From contig DATGHC010000009.1 in assembly GCA_035308165.1 (NCBI GenBank), forward strand, positions 62,001-126,000: DNA of 64,000 nucleotides, written 5' to 3'. This DNA comes from DASTCZ01 sp035308165. Its GTDB lineage: Bacteria > Acidobacteriota > Terriglobia > Acidiferrales > UBA7541. The position numbers and the translations under genes are program-made. Shown piece by piece: positions 1-9,541 of this stretch (position 1 is its first letter; each line of letters starts with the position of its first letter). The notes beneath the pieces are model-generated. The model was not told the origin of the DNA. It made no database searches and saw only the letters and a list, made by a program, of their open reading frames with translations.

Positions 1-1075
1 ATGAAAAGTCGTCGGAGATTCCAACAGAAGAAATCCGGTCCACTTTGCCGTGGAAAACCGAGTCAGGGTATGCGTCCAAATAAATTTCGGCGCTTTGGCC
101 AATTTGAATTTCCGGCAAGTCCTGCTGATTGACGGGAGCACGAACACGCATGGCGCCGGGATTCACCACCTGCATGAATGCCGCTCCAGCGCGAACCTGA
201 TCGCCCTCCTGCCAGTCGGCCATTCCAGAATTCTTGAACGTAGAATTCACCACAACCAGTCCGTCCGCCGGTGAATGGATACTCAACAGTTCAGCGTTCT
301 TGGTAGCATGCTCCTTGGCTAAGAGCTTTGCATCGCGCTGGCTCTCCAACAGTTTCAAAGCTGATTCGGCCGATTGACGCTTCAAGAGGTAGGTAGCGCG
401 CAACTGCCTCAGTTTCTCGTTGGCTTCGTCCAGGTTTTCCTGGTTCTTTTCACCCAGGATCTTCGAAATCACTTCATTTTTCTGGACTTCCAGAGCCGCG
501 GTGGAAACGGCGTCTTCCGCAGTCTTGATGTCCGTGTCATCCACGGCTTTGTCGGAGGCCTGTGTTGCCTTCAGCTTATTGATCTGCTCCACGAAATCGT
601 GGTATTCCGCCTCGCGGTCCAGGGCGTCGCGGACTTGCGATTGGCGGTCGAACTCCGCCACAAGGTCGCCCTTGTGAACCACAGTTCCGGTCGTAAGCAG
701 CTTGGTGATGACCAGCGTATTTGCGGCCTGGATCGCCAGCCGAGGCGCGACAATGGGATGGCTTTCGACGGCTTCAACCGTTCCGCTCACCCGCACGGTG
801 CGAACGAAATCCTTACGTTCCACTTTCGCGGCCCTCGTAGTATCCGCGGCGGTCTGTCCGCCGGTTTGAGTTCGCCGGAGCATCGCGTACGCAATGCCCG
901 CGACGATCATCACGAGCACAGCGACCCAAATCCAAGGCTTCCGCCACGGACTCTGAGGCCGCGCCAGTTTTGCCTGTCCAACGGGTAACGACGGCTCACC
1001 GCGCGCAGGCGTCTCCGTTCTCGCGGAGGTCGGCTCCGTTTCTGTAATGGCTCGATGTGATAAGAAATCCGCCAC
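1..1075 (-). CDS. HlyD-family efflux periplasmic adaptor, C-terminus cut by window edge
   Basis: The reverse strand is open from about 1130 to the window start, so the C-terminal end is missing. Translation gives a basic, Pro-rich cytoplasmic tail, one membrane anchor (PWIWVAVLVMIVAGIAYAML) and then a barrel-sandwich half (TVRVSGTVEAVESHPI). A long alpha-helical hairpin follows, then the second lipoyl half and the start of the beta-barrel (MRVRAPVNQQDLPEIQIGQ). This is the layout of membrane-fusion adaptors of ABC or RND exporters. No ATG lies near the front; GTG at 1075 is the best start, with a GGAGG about 13 nt upstream. The pump partner would lie to the left, outside the window. The family is fairly sure, the substrate unknown. 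Confidence 0.8.
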   Translation of the reverse strand, partial: MADFLSHRAITETEPTSARTETPARGEPSLPVGQAKLARPQSPWRKPWIWVAVLVMIVAGIAYAMLRRTQTGGQTAADTTRAAKVERKDFVRTVRVSGTVEAVESHPIVAPRLAIQAANTLVITKLLTTGTVVHKGDLVAEFDRQSQVRDALDREAEYHDFVEQINKLKATQASDKAVDDTDIKTAEDAVSTAALEVQKNEVISKILGEKNQENLDEANEKLRQLRATYLLKRQSAESALKLLESQRDAKLLAKEHATKNAELLSIHSPADGLVVVNSTFKNSGMADWQEGDQVRAGAAFMQVVNPGAMRVRAPVNQQDLPEIQIGQSAEIYLDAYPDSVFHGKVDRISSVGISDDFS

Positions 1076-1290
1076 TGCGAGTGCCCGGCCTCCGACGCGT
1101 TCTGCCTTGAAAATCAGGGAATCTTGGGATCAGGCGTAAGTTAGCCGAAAGGGCCCAACCCGCCCGGGGGGTGCCACACCACCCCACCTATACAGACGCC
1201 AAAACGGGCAAAAGGTTTTCCTCAGTTTTAATGATAACTGTGTGTTAATGGCACCACAGCCCATTCGAGGCCATGGACTGCCTCCTGTAC

Positions 1291-2643
1291 TTATCCCCGT
1301 GCTTCCAGCGACACATAGGGCCGTTCGTCGTGGCCCAAATAGATCTGGCGCGGGCGGGCGATTTTCTGCTCGGGATCGAGCAGCATCTCCTGCCATTGCG
1401 CTATCCAGCCGGACGTTCGAGGAATGGCGAAAAGAACGGGGAACATGGTCATGGGGAAGCCCATCGACTGGTAGATGAGCCCGGTATAGAAATCCACGTT
1501 GGGGTAAAGTTTGCGCGAAACGAAGTAATCATCCTCCAGGGCAATGCGCTCGCACTCCAGGGCAATCTCAAGAAGAGGGTTTTTGCCCATCAGCTCGAAA
1601 ATTTTATAGGCTTCCTGCTTGATGATGCGCGCGCGCGGGTCGTAGTTCTTATAGATGCGGTGGCCGAAACCCATGAGCCGCACTTCGCCGGCCTTCACGC
1701 GCTTTATGTAACCCGGGACTTTGGCCACCGAGCCGATCTCCATCAACATTCGCAGGACTTCTTCATTCGCGCCGCCGTGCAGCGGCCCGTAAAGCGCCGC
1801 GGTGGCCGCCGCCGTTGCTGAAAATGGGTCCACATGCGAGCTGCCTACACTGCGCATGGCATTGGCCGAGCAATTTTGCTCGTGGTCCGCGTGCAAAATG
1901 AAAAGTATGTCCAGCGCGCGCTCCAGCGTGGGGTTGGGCCGGTACTTCATTTCGGTGGTCTTGAACAGCATGTTCAGGAAATTGCCGGGATAGCTCAGGT
2001 CGTTGTCCGGATAGGCGTAGGGCATGCCCAAGCTGTGCCGGTACGCGAATGCTGCAAGCGTGGGCATCTTTCCAATCAGACGCCAGGTCTGCTTCAGGCG
2101 CGATTCTTCGTTGAAAATGTCTTTGGCATCGGGATAGAAAGTGGAGAGCGCCGCAATGGTGGAAATCAGCATGCCCATGGGGTGGGCGTCATAGTGAAAG
2201 CCGTCAAGAAATTTCTTGATGCTCTCATGAATAAAAGTATGGTGCGAAGTGTGGTAGGTCCAACTGGTAAGCTGCTGCGCGGTGGGAAGCTCTCCATAAA
2301 GGATTAGGTAGGCCGTTTCGAGATAGGTGCTTTTTTCCGCAAGCTCTTCAATGGAGTACCCGCGGTAGCGCAAGATCCCATTATCGCCATCAATGAAGGT
2401 GATCCGGCTGGTGCAGCAAGCTGTGTTGTTGAATGCCGGGTCGTAACACATCAACCCAAAATCGTCGTTGTTGACTTTGATCTTTCGAAGGTCTAGCGAC
2501 CGAATGGCGCCGTCGGTAACCGCCACTTCGTAGCTCTTGCCCGTGCGGTTATCCGTTATGGAGAGCGTATCCCGGCGTGTGCTCGAGTTTTCTGTTGTGC
2601 CGGCGCGTTGTGACGACAGTTGCGATGGCTGTGAAGGAGGCAT
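1291..2643 (-). CDS. gltA: Citrate synthase
   Basis: Condenses acetyl-CoA and oxaloacetate to citrate at the entry of the TCA cycle; cytoplasmic. The 450-residue protein carries the full catalytic set: HADHEQNCS (residues 251-259), catalytic His289 in GPLHGGANE, His328 in GFGHRIYKNYDPRA and Asp384 in NVDFYTG. Length is near the usual 430-440, with about 25 extra low-complexity residues at the N-terminus. ATG at 2643 has AGGAAG just upstream, and an AT-rich stretch (TTATAT) further back may be the -10 region. It is transcribed away from the ADOP gene at 2819, so the 175-bp gap holds divergent promoters. It looks monocistronic. Confidence 0.97.
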   Translation of the reverse strand: MPPSQPSQLSSQRAGTTENSSTRRDTLSITDNRTGKSYEVAVTDGAIRSLDLRKIKVNNDDFGLMCYDPAFNNTACCTSRITFIDGDNGILRYRGYSIEELAEKSTYLETAYLILYGELPTAQQLTSWTYHTSHHTFIHESIKKFLDGFHYDAHPMGMLISTIAALSTFYPDAKDIFNEESRLKQTWRLIGKMPTLAAFAYRHSLGMPYAYPDNDLSYPGNFLNMLFKTTEMKYRPNPTLERALDILFILHADHEQNCSANAMRSVGSSHVDPFSATAAATAALYGPLHGGANEEVLRMLMEIGSVAKVPGYIKRVKAGEVRLMGFGHRIYKNYDPRARIIKQEAYKIFELMGKNPLLEIALECERIALEDDYFVSRKLYPNVDFYTGLIYQSMGFPMTMFPVLFAIPRTSGWIAQWQEMLLDPEQKIARPRQIYLGHDERPYVSLEARG

Positions 2644-2818
2644 TAGGCTTCCTGACTATATAATTGATGCTTCTAATGTACACCATCGGGCAGTCCTTCG
2701 GAAAATTGCGTGCGCCTATTGACAGCCTATGGCGAGTTCCATACCTTTCTTTCAAATGTCCACGAAAAAGTATGACAAAAACAGTGAAATAACGCGGCTG
2801 CCGGAACAGACACAAGTA

Positions 2819-5188
2819 ATGTGGCCAATCATTTGGCTTGACCCTTTGTTTCAGGACATTCGATATGCCGCGCGCAAATTCCGGAGGAGCCCCGGATTCA
2901 CAGCCTTCGCAATCCTGGCCCTGGCCATCGGAATCGGCGCAAACACCGGTGTTTTTAGCGTGGTCAACGCCCTGCTATTGCGCTCGTTGCCGTTCCAGGA
3001 TCCGGGAAGGCTTGCTTCACTCGAGAAATTCTTTCCGCCACGCGCCAACGCGGAAGAATTCCATCAATGGAAGAAGGAGCAAAGTTCATACCTGGCAGAC
3101 GCCGCGCTTTTCGAGGAAGCCGACTTCAATATTGGCGAAGTACAAAGCGTGGTGAGAGCGCATATTGCCCAAACGTCGTGGAATTTTTTCACGCTCCTCG
3201 GCGCACAGCCCGCGCTTGGACGGACCTTCCACGACAGTGAGGATTCGCCGGGGCAAAACGATGTCGCAGTGATCAGCCACGGGCTCTGGCAAGAGCTTTT
3301 CGCAGGCGACCCACAAGTTCTCAATGCCACGATACGCTTAAATGGGGCGCCGCTCACCATTATTGGCGTGGCGCCGCCCGGGTTCGACTATCCGAACGGC
3401 ACCGCTCTGTGGAAGGCCGCACAGTATTCTCAGGGCAATTTCGGCTGGAAAACGATTGTCCGGCTGAAACAGGGGATCACCTGGGCGCAAGCCCGCGCGG
3501 CATTCGCCGTGGAAGCGGAGCGCCTCAAGTCGGCAAACGGCCAGTCAGTGAATCGCGGCCTTTTTCCGGAGATGATTTCACTGCAAAACCAACTTGCAGG
3601 GCCGGTGAAAAATGCCTCGCTGATGCTAATGGCCGGGGTGGTGTTGATCTTGCTGATCGCCTGCGCAAATGTCGCGAATCTCTTAATGGCACGCACCGCG
3701 GACCGCGCGCAGGAACTTTCCATACGCTCCGCACTGGGAGCAAGCCGCGGGAGGATCGCGCGGCAGTTACTGACCGAATGTTTGCTACTTGCTTTGGGTG
3801 CCACTGTCTCTGGATTATTGGTCGCGTTTTGGGTCTCCTCCATCGCGGCAAAGGTTCAACCGGCGCCACTTTCCACGCAGGCGTATTCAATTCTCGATGG
3901 CCGAGTGCTGGTCTTCACCGTCGCGGCCGCGATCATCAGCAGCTTGCTGTTCGGCGTAGTACCGGCATTGTACGCGGGCCGTGCTCACGTTTTCGGAACT
4001 CGATGGTCAGGCAGAACCCGCGGCGCGCGGCTGATTCGCGAGACATTAGTCGCCGGGCAGGTCATGCTTACAGTCATCCTCCTGACGGCGTCGTTTTCGG
4101 TGGGGCGCGCGTTCATCCAAATCATGCGAACCGATCGCGGCTTCGCCATGAAGGGATTGGTCACCGCGGGCGTGTCTCTGGATGGCACAACTCACGACCT
4201 CGATGGGCACAGGCTTCCCTTCTATGAAGAGACGCTTGACCGAATCTTGCGGGTCCCCGGCGTTCGGAGCGCTAGCGCTACCGAATTCCTTCCGCTCGAC
4301 GCCCATGGATTCATCGGGGGACGCTGGGGATTGGATGGGCGCTCGTCCATCCACGCCATGCTCGTCCCGGTTCTGGCCGACTATTTCAAGACGATGGGCG
4401 GAACGATTCTGAACGGCCGAGAATTCACCGGCGCGGAAATTCAGTCCGGGGCGAAGGTGGCAGTCGTGAACGAACGCTTCGCCAGCGCATTTGGTTCGCC
4501 GGCGGACGTGCTGGATCATCAGATTACCGGAGGTAAAGAAACAACTTGGAAGATCATCGGCGTCGTTAAGGGAATGGACTATATGGACGACGGCATGGAC
4601 ACCGCAAAAGCAGGTCAGATTTTCATTCCAGCGGATTTTCCACGAGGTTTTCGACCTGCCTTTGTTGTCCGTGTGGACGGTCCCGCCGAGAATTGGCTCC
4701 CCGCCATCCGCGATACAATCCGGTCGGTGGATCCGCGAGTTCCTGTCTTCGGCGTCAAGACGATGGAGCGGAGAATGGACGACGTGGTCGCGCGTCCAAA
4801 GTTTTACCGCACGGCAGGATTGTTTTTTGCGGGATTCGCATTGCTTCTGGCTGTCATCGGCATTTACGGAGTTGTTTCCTACGCCGTTGCCCAAAGGACG
4901 CGTGAAATGGGTGTGCGCCTGGCGCTCGGCGCGACACCGAACGGCCTTCGGACAAACTTGCTTCGTAATGGATTACTGGCAGTCATATCCGGCGCGATCT
5001 GCGGAATCGCGGGGGCGATGTTCACCGGACGCTTTCTCGAAAGCCTGATTGAAGGAGCGAAACCCACAGGTCCCGTAACATTCCTCCTCTCCATCCTCTT
5101 CATTTCTCTGATCGCGTCAGCCAGCATTTGGGCCGCCACACGCCGCATTGCCCGGCTCGACGTTCTTGAAATTTTGCGGATCGAATAA
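2819..5188 (+). CDS. ADOP-type permease (duplicated MacB/FtsX permease), stand-alone copy A
   Basis: Inner-membrane protein of about 789 residues made of two MacB-permease units in tandem. Each unit has a membrane helix, a periplasmic MacB core domain and an FtsX domain. The first helix follows QDIRYAARKFRRSPGF at residues 8-23; FtsX 1 is near 265-400 with LLIACANVANLL and ALGASRGRI; FtsX 2 is near 665-785 with GIYGVVSYAVAQRTREMG. It ends RLDVLEILRIE, a variant of the usual VDPLVALRYE tail. The frame is open from ATG 2729, but family alignment favours ATG 2819. No ABC ATPase is adjacent, as expected for this family of unknown transport role. Unlike copies B-D it lacks a prefix domain. Its neighbours give no functional clue. 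Confidence 0.9.
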   Translation: MWPIIWLDPLFQDIRYAARKFRRSPGFTAFAILALAIGIGANTGVFSVVNALLLRSLPFQDPGRLASLEKFFPPRANAEEFHQWKKEQSSYLADAALFEEADFNIGEVQSVVRAHIAQTSWNFFTLLGAQPALGRTFHDSEDSPGQNDVAVISHGLWQELFAGDPQVLNATIRLNGAPLTIIGVAPPGFDYPNGTALWKAAQYSQGNFGWKTIVRLKQGITWAQARAAFAVEAERLKSANGQSVNRGLFPEMISLQNQLAGPVKNASLMLMAGVVLILLIACANVANLLMARTADRAQELSIRSALGASRGRIARQLLTECLLLALGATVSGLLVAFWVSSIAAKVQPAPLSTQAYSILDGRVLVFTVAAAIISSLLFGVVPALYAGRAHVFGTRWSGRTRGARLIRETLVAGQVMLTVILLTASFSVGRAFIQIMRTDRGFAMKGLVTAGVSLDGTTHDLDGHRLPFYEETLDRILRVPGVRSASATEFLPLDAHGFIGGRWGLDGRSSIHAMLVPVLADYFKTMGGTILNGREFTGAEIQSGAKVAVVNERFASAFGSPADVLDHQITGGKETTWKIIGVVKGMDYMDDGMDTAKAGQIFIPADFPRGFRPAFVVRVDGPAENWLPAIRDTIRSVDPRVPVFGVKTMERRMDDVVARPKFYRTAGLFFAGFALLLAVIGIYGVVSYAVAQRTREMGVRLALGATPNGLRTNLLRNGLLAVISGAICGIAGAMFTGRFLESLIEGAKPTGPVTFLLSILFISLIASASIWAATRRIARLDVLEILRIE

Positions 5189-5307
5189 GCTACCAGCGGG
5201 CAGCACATTTTCCCCATGCTGATTCAGTCTTCTTCAACGGTTTGGATCTCGCAGGGGATCGATCCTAAGGCGCGATAGGTGAGGAATGGAGGGGTGACAA
5301 CCGCGAA

Positions 5308-5688
5308 TCAAAACTTGGCGGCCTCGCGGGCCAGAGCATGAAGCAAAGTGCGCATGCGCGGGTGCTCCCCCACCGATGGAAGAACCTCCACGGTCAGTTG
5401 CGGCACTTGCGCACGCACTACGGAAACCTGCTCAGGGATTTCCTTGTCCAATGGTCCACCCGGAGTTAACAGCAGCGGCAGAACGCGCAAGCGTGCGACA
5501 CCGTCATTGGCCGCTTCCTCTGCCACTTCCGCCAGGTTGGGAGATGCGGATTGGATGTAGGCCAGCCGCAGGACATTCTTTCCTAGCTCATTCCGCAGCC
5601 CCTGTGCCAGTTCCTCGAATGGCTTGCGGACGCGCGAATCTTCGCTGCCCGGCGCGAACAGAACCACTCGGATTACTTCCTTTGGCAT
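5308..5688 (-). CDS. CbiX-like (sirohydrochlorin chelatase fold) protein with both metal-ligand His replaced
   Basis: A 126-residue single-domain protein aligned by eye with small CbiX/SirB-type chelatases, which insert Co or Fe into sirohydrochlorin. The usual HGS motif reads APGSEDSR (Pro13) and the usual GGHxxxDIP motif reads TPGGPLDKEIP (Pro79), so both metal-binding histidines are missing. The rest (LAYIQSASPNLAEV, VRAQVPQLTVEVLPSVGEHP) keeps the fold pattern. Chelatase activity is therefore doubtful; a binding or other role is possible. ATG 5688 is chosen because it has GGTGG at a good distance and starts exactly at the fold. The frame is open upstream to 5844, but that extension looks non-coding. 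No tetrapyrrole genes are nearby. Confidence 0.7.
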   Translation of the reverse strand: MPKEVIRVVLFAPGSEDSRVRKPFEELAQGLRNELGKNVLRLAYIQSASPNLAEVAEEAANDGVARLRVLPLLLTPGGPLDKEIPEQVSVVRAQVPQLTVEVLPSVGEHPRMRTLLHALAREAAKF

Positions 5689-5985
5689 CTTGGTCCACCG
5701 AATCGAAGCAAATTCGCAAGTGAGAATAGCAACAGCGGAGGGATTTCGCCAATGAGTTTTGTAGCTTGCGATCTTGGAGACGCGCATCAGGGCAAGCCAC
5801 TCAAAAGCTGGCGTGCTGGTGGCAGGGCACAAGATGCCCCTCAAGCCCTAGCTGAATCCTAAAGGGTTAGGCCTGCGGCTGCACTAACCTATTAAGTGGA
5901 TTATATCGGTTAGATTTACTTCGCAAAGTCCAGGCGTGACACGGCCATTCAATCGTGATAGAGCATGACTTCCAATCTACCTTTC

Positions 5986-5991
5986 AAGGAG
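5986..5991 (+). promoter_or_regulatory. Ribosome binding site deciding the amidohydrolase start
   Basis: AAGGAG lies 6 nt before ATG 5998. This favours 5998 over the upstream in-frame ATG at 5965, which has no such site. Confidence 0.6.
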
Positions 5992-5997
5992 TCTCGG

Positions 5998-7263
5998 ATG
6001 CGAGTGACGATGAAGTTCTTCGTGACAGCAGTACTCGGGGTTTGCCTCTCCTACACGGTTCCAGCTCAGGAGAAGCGAATTGTGATCGCTGCGGACACCA
6101 TTTTCGATGGGCGCGGCAACGTGCTCCACAACATGAGGATCGTTGTCGAAGACTCAAAGATCGTTTCAGTCGAACCTGCCAAAGGAGAGAAAGCTCACGC
6201 CGATTACGACTTGCGGTCGTTGACAGTACTTCCGGGGTGGATTGACGCGCACGTGCATATTACCTGGCACTTCGGCGCGGACGGGCGGTTTGCGGGAGCA
6301 AGCGCGTCGAAGGAAGAGGATGCCCTGGCGGCTGCCTCCAATGCCTGGCTGACCTTGATGGCGGGTTTCACGACAGTTCAAAGTGTGGGGGCCCCAGACG
6401 ATAAGCCCTTGCGGGACGCCATCGCCCGGGGTGCCCTTGCCGGCCCGCGAATTCTAACTGCCAATCAACCGCTGGTTGGGCGCGGCGAGCGCACGGGCAC
6501 TCCCGACCAAATTCGAGAATATATCCGGACGCAGTCCCAGGCTGGCGCGGACCTTATCAAGATTTTCGCTTCACAAAGCATCCGCGATGGCGGCGGGTTG
6601 ACCCTCTCGCAGGAGCAACTGGAAGCCGCATGCGATGAGGCCAAGAAACTCGGGTTGCGGACGCTGGTCCATGCGTATGGCGCCGCAGTCCGCGCGTCAT
6701 CACTGGCCGGATGCACCCAAGTTGAGCACGGCACGCTCTCTAACGATGACGATTTGCGCCTGCTCGCCCAGCGCGGAACCTATTTCGATCCGCAGGCTGG
6801 ACTAGTGATCGAGAACTACCTTCAAAACAGGGCGCATTACCTGGGCATCGGCAATTACACCGAGGAAGGATTCGCGGCCATGGAAAAAATTATTCCCGCC
6901 GACCACGAACTGATGCAGCATGCTGTGAGAATCCCCGGGCTGAAAATTGTATTCGGCACGGATGCCGTCGCAGGCGCGCACGGCCGAAATGCCGAGGAAT
7001 TTATTGATCGCGTGCGGGACGGGGGACAAGATCCCATGGCGGCGATGGTTTCCGCAAATTCAATCGGCGCGGAAGCCATGGGCATGAGCGACAAGATCGG
7101 CTCGATCGCGCCCGGACTTCAGGCGGACATCATCGCGCTGGATGGCGACCCGGTGAAAGACATCACCTCGGTGCGAAGGGTTGTGTTCGTGATGAAGGGC
7201 GGAGTGGTGTACAAAAATGTGTCCCGCGCGGCAATCCCGGTGTACGCCGGGGTTCAACCTTGA
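5998..7263 (+). CDS. Exported metal-dependent amidohydrolase (imidazolonepropionase/prolidase-like)
   Basis: A secreted amidohydrolase-superfamily enzyme of about 421 residues. It starts with a signal peptide ending near SYTVPAQE. The small beta-sandwich part (IVIAADTIFDGRGNVL) leads to DAHVHITWH, the HxH metal motif. The Lys ligand candidate is in DLIKIFASQS, later His ligands in LVHAYG and VEHGTLS, and the final Asp in FGTDAVAG. The C-terminal GLQADIIALDGDP strand closes the sandwich. Relatives hydrolyse dipeptides, cyclic amides or organophosphates; the substrate here cannot be told. It precedes an exported S9 peptidase on the same strand, which suggests extracytoplasmic peptide breakdown. 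The 190-bp gap makes a shared operon uncertain. Confidence 0.9.
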   Translation: MRVTMKFFVTAVLGVCLSYTVPAQEKRIVIAADTIFDGRGNVLHNMRIVVEDSKIVSVEPAKGEKAHADYDLRSLTVLPGWIDAHVHITWHFGADGRFAGASASKEEDALAAASNAWLTLMAGFTTVQSVGAPDDKPLRDAIARGALAGPRILTANQPLVGRGERTGTPDQIREYIRTQSQAGADLIKIFASQSIRDGGGLTLSQEQLEAACDEAKKLGLRTLVHAYGAAVRASSLAGCTQVEHGTLSNDDDLRLLAQRGTYFDPQAGLVIENYLQNRAHYLGIGNYTEEGFAAMEKIIPADHELMQHAVRIPGLKIVFGTDAVAGAHGRNAEEFIDRVRDGGQDPMAAMVSANSIGAEAMGMSDKIGSIAPGLQADIIALDGDPVKDITSVRRVVFVMKGGVVYKNVSRAAIPVYAGVQP

Positions 7264-7453
7264 TGTAAATGTTGTTGGATCATTTTGGTTGAACTCTAAT
7301 TCGCTGTGTTGACTTTGCTCCCATATCGAATATCTTAGGTTGTTTTCTTCTTGAATCGTGGCGACCACGGATCCTTGGGGCATGCCAGGATTCTCAATGC
7401 GGTTGCCGTGAATCTTGGCGATTGATTTGGAGATGTACTCCGGGAGAATCGCA

Positions 7454-9535
7454 ATGAAGACCTTAATTTCGCGCATCTCGTGCTCACTGATACTTATCGC
7501 AATCGTTGTGGCGACCGCGCCACCCGCGTCAACTCAGCAGGCCACGGATGCACTGACGACCGCGCCAGCCGGGGCGCCGACGATCAATCAGTCCTTGGAG
7601 ATGCGCAGCGCCAGCGCGCCGCGGATCTCTCCGGATGGACGCTGGGTGGCTTACGAAATCACGCGTACGAATTGGGAGAGCAACGCGTTCGAGCGTGAAC
7701 TGTGGCTTGCCGACACATCCTCCGCGCGGCGGTTCCGCCTGACGGGAGGAAAAGGATCAAGCTCCGACGCACAGTGGTCGCCCGACTCGAAATGGATCGC
7801 GTTTCTGTCGGATCGCCCGCCGCTGCTCTCCGGCGCCAAGGAAAACAAATCGCAAATTTATCTGATTCCGGCAACGGGCGGCGAAGCGCGCGAGCTAACT
7901 AAGGTTGAAACTGGTGTGAATTCATTCGGGTGGGCTCCGGACGGCCACAGCATCGCGTTCACCAGCACGGATGCACCGACCAAGGGACGCAAAGATCGTG
8001 ACGAGAAGTACGGCGAAATTCAAATTATCAGCGGCGACTATTCCATGACCCAACTTTGGATGGTGAATTTGGCCGACCCCGATGCGATTGACAGCGCGCG
8101 TGTGCCCGAGCCGCGCCAACTCACCGAAGGCAGTACTTTCACTGTTGGAGGATTCTCATGGTCGCCAGACGGCACGCGCATCGCGTTTTCCGCTCAACGC
8201 GACCCTGACCTGGGCTCGGCGGATACCGCTGCCATCTATGTGCTGACAGTCGCCGATCGCGCGGTCAAAAAGATCGTGGATGCACCCGGCCCGAACACGA
8301 ATCCCGTATGGTCCCCTGAAGGCACCGAGATTGCCTATTCCACATCGAATGCGAATCCAAATTTCTTCTATACCAATCGTATGATCGCGGTGGTCCCATC
8401 TTCAGGAGGGACACCGCGCATGCTCACGTCCAAGTTCGACGAAGACACCTCACCCATCGCCTGGGGGCCGGACGGCATCTACTTTGACGCACTGCAGCGC
8501 ACTTATTCGCATCTCTTCCGGGTGAATCCCAAGACTGGCGCGATTGACCGAGTCTCTTCGCCTGACGCGTACATCGCGTCGCAATTTTCATTTGCCCACG
8601 ACTACAAATTCGCGGCGTTTGTGGGCGCATCGGACAACAATTTCGGTGAGGTGTGCGTGTCGTCTCTTCGTTCTTTTTCGCCGAAAGCCCTGACCAACAT
8701 GGGCGATCAGCTCAAGGGCTTCCGCCCTGCGCGGCGCGAAATCATCCAATGGAATTCCACCGATGGCGCGAAAATTGAAGGGGTCTTGCTGAAGCCGACG
8801 GATTTCGACCCGGCAAAGAAATATCCGTTGTTGATCGTCATTCACGGCGGCCCAACGGGTGTTGACCGTGGCTCAATTTCCGCGGACCGCTACTACCCGA
8901 TGGAAATTTTCGCCGCGAAGGGCGCGCTGATCCTGCGGCCCAACTATCGCGGCTCGGCCGGTTACGGAGAAGCGTTCCGCTCATTGAATGTACGCAACCT
9001 CGGCGTGGGCGATTACGCCGACGTGATTTCCGGCGTGGACTTCCTCATCGGCAAAGGCTGGGTGGACCGCGACCGCGTTGGTGCGATGGGCTGGAGCGAA
9101 GGCGGTTACATTTCGGCGTTTATCACGGCCTCAAGCGACCGATTCAAAGCCGTTTCCGTTGGCGCTGGGATCTCGGACTGGATGACCTACTACGTGAACA
9201 CGGACATTCATCCCTTCACGCGGCAATATCTGCACGCCACTCCTTGGGATGATCCTGAAATTTACCGCAAAACTTCGCCGATTTCCTACGTGAAGGCGGC
9301 AAAGACGCCCACTCTGATCCAACATGGGGGCAGCGACAAACGCGTGCCGATTCCCAACGGCTTCGAGCTTTACCAGGCTCTTCGCGATCTGGGCGTGCCC
9401 GTGCGCATGGTTGTCTATCCCGGATTCGGCCATCCCATCAATAAGCCCAAGCAGCAGCGCTCCGTGACGGAAGAAAACCTGCGCTGGTTTGGGCACTACA
9501 TCTGGAACGAGCCACTTCCGGACGACATCCACTAA
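7454..9535 (+). CDS. Exported S9-family serine peptidase (prolyl oligopeptidase/acylaminoacyl-peptidase type)
   Basis: A protein of about 693 residues with a signal peptide (SLILIAIVVATAPPAST). A beta-propeller of WD40-like PD40 blades follows (RISPDGRWVAYE, WSPDSKWIAFLSDRP, WAPDGHSIAFTS, WSPDGTRIAFSAQ, WSPEGTEIAYST). The C-terminal alpha/beta-hydrolase domain is near residues 440-690. The visible triad is Ser548 in GWSEGGY, Asp628 in GGSDKRVP and His660 in GFGHP. Such enzymes cleave short peptides, often after Pro or from acylated N-termini, in the periplasm or outside the cell. ATG 7454 has GGGAGA upstream and begins the signal peptide; ATG 7415 would add 13 unlikely residues. The next gene starts only 6 nt after the stop, so they are probably cotranscribed. 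Confidence 0.93.
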   Translation: MKTLISRISCSLILIAIVVATAPPASTQQATDALTTAPAGAPTINQSLEMRSASAPRISPDGRWVAYEITRTNWESNAFERELWLADTSSARRFRLTGGKGSSSDAQWSPDSKWIAFLSDRPPLLSGAKENKSQIYLIPATGGEARELTKVETGVNSFGWAPDGHSIAFTSTDAPTKGRKDRDEKYGEIQIISGDYSMTQLWMVNLADPDAIDSARVPEPRQLTEGSTFTVGGFSWSPDGTRIAFSAQRDPDLGSADTAAIYVLTVADRAVKKIVDAPGPNTNPVWSPEGTEIAYSTSNANPNFFYTNRMIAVVPSSGGTPRMLTSKFDEDTSPIAWGPDGIYFDALQRTYSHLFRVNPKTGAIDRVSSPDAYIASQFSFAHDYKFAAFVGASDNNFGEVCVSSLRSFSPKALTNMGDQLKGFRPARREIIQWNSTDGAKIEGVLLKPTDFDPAKKYPLLIVIHGGPTGVDRGSISADRYYPMEIFAAKGALILRPNYRGSAGYGEAFRSLNVRNLGVGDYADVISGVDFLIGKGWVDRDRVGAMGWSEGGYISAFITASSDRFKAVSVGAGISDWMTYYVNTDIHPFTRQYLHATPWDDPEIYRKTSPISYVKAAKTPTLIQHGGSDKRVPIPNGFELYQALRDLGVPVRMVVYPGFGHPINKPKQQRSVTEENLRWFGHYIWNEPLPDDIH

Positions 9536-9541
9536 CGCCGG

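Noticed and set aside
374..988. 204-residue frame on the plus strand
   Set aside because: It lies antisense to the HlyD-type adaptor, whose translation shows a clear anchor, lipoyl and hairpin pattern; the plus-strand product looks like no protein.
3409..4227. 272-residue frame inside ADOP copy A
   Set aside because: Out-of-frame shadow of a well-supported permease; composition is Arg/Gly-rich without domains.
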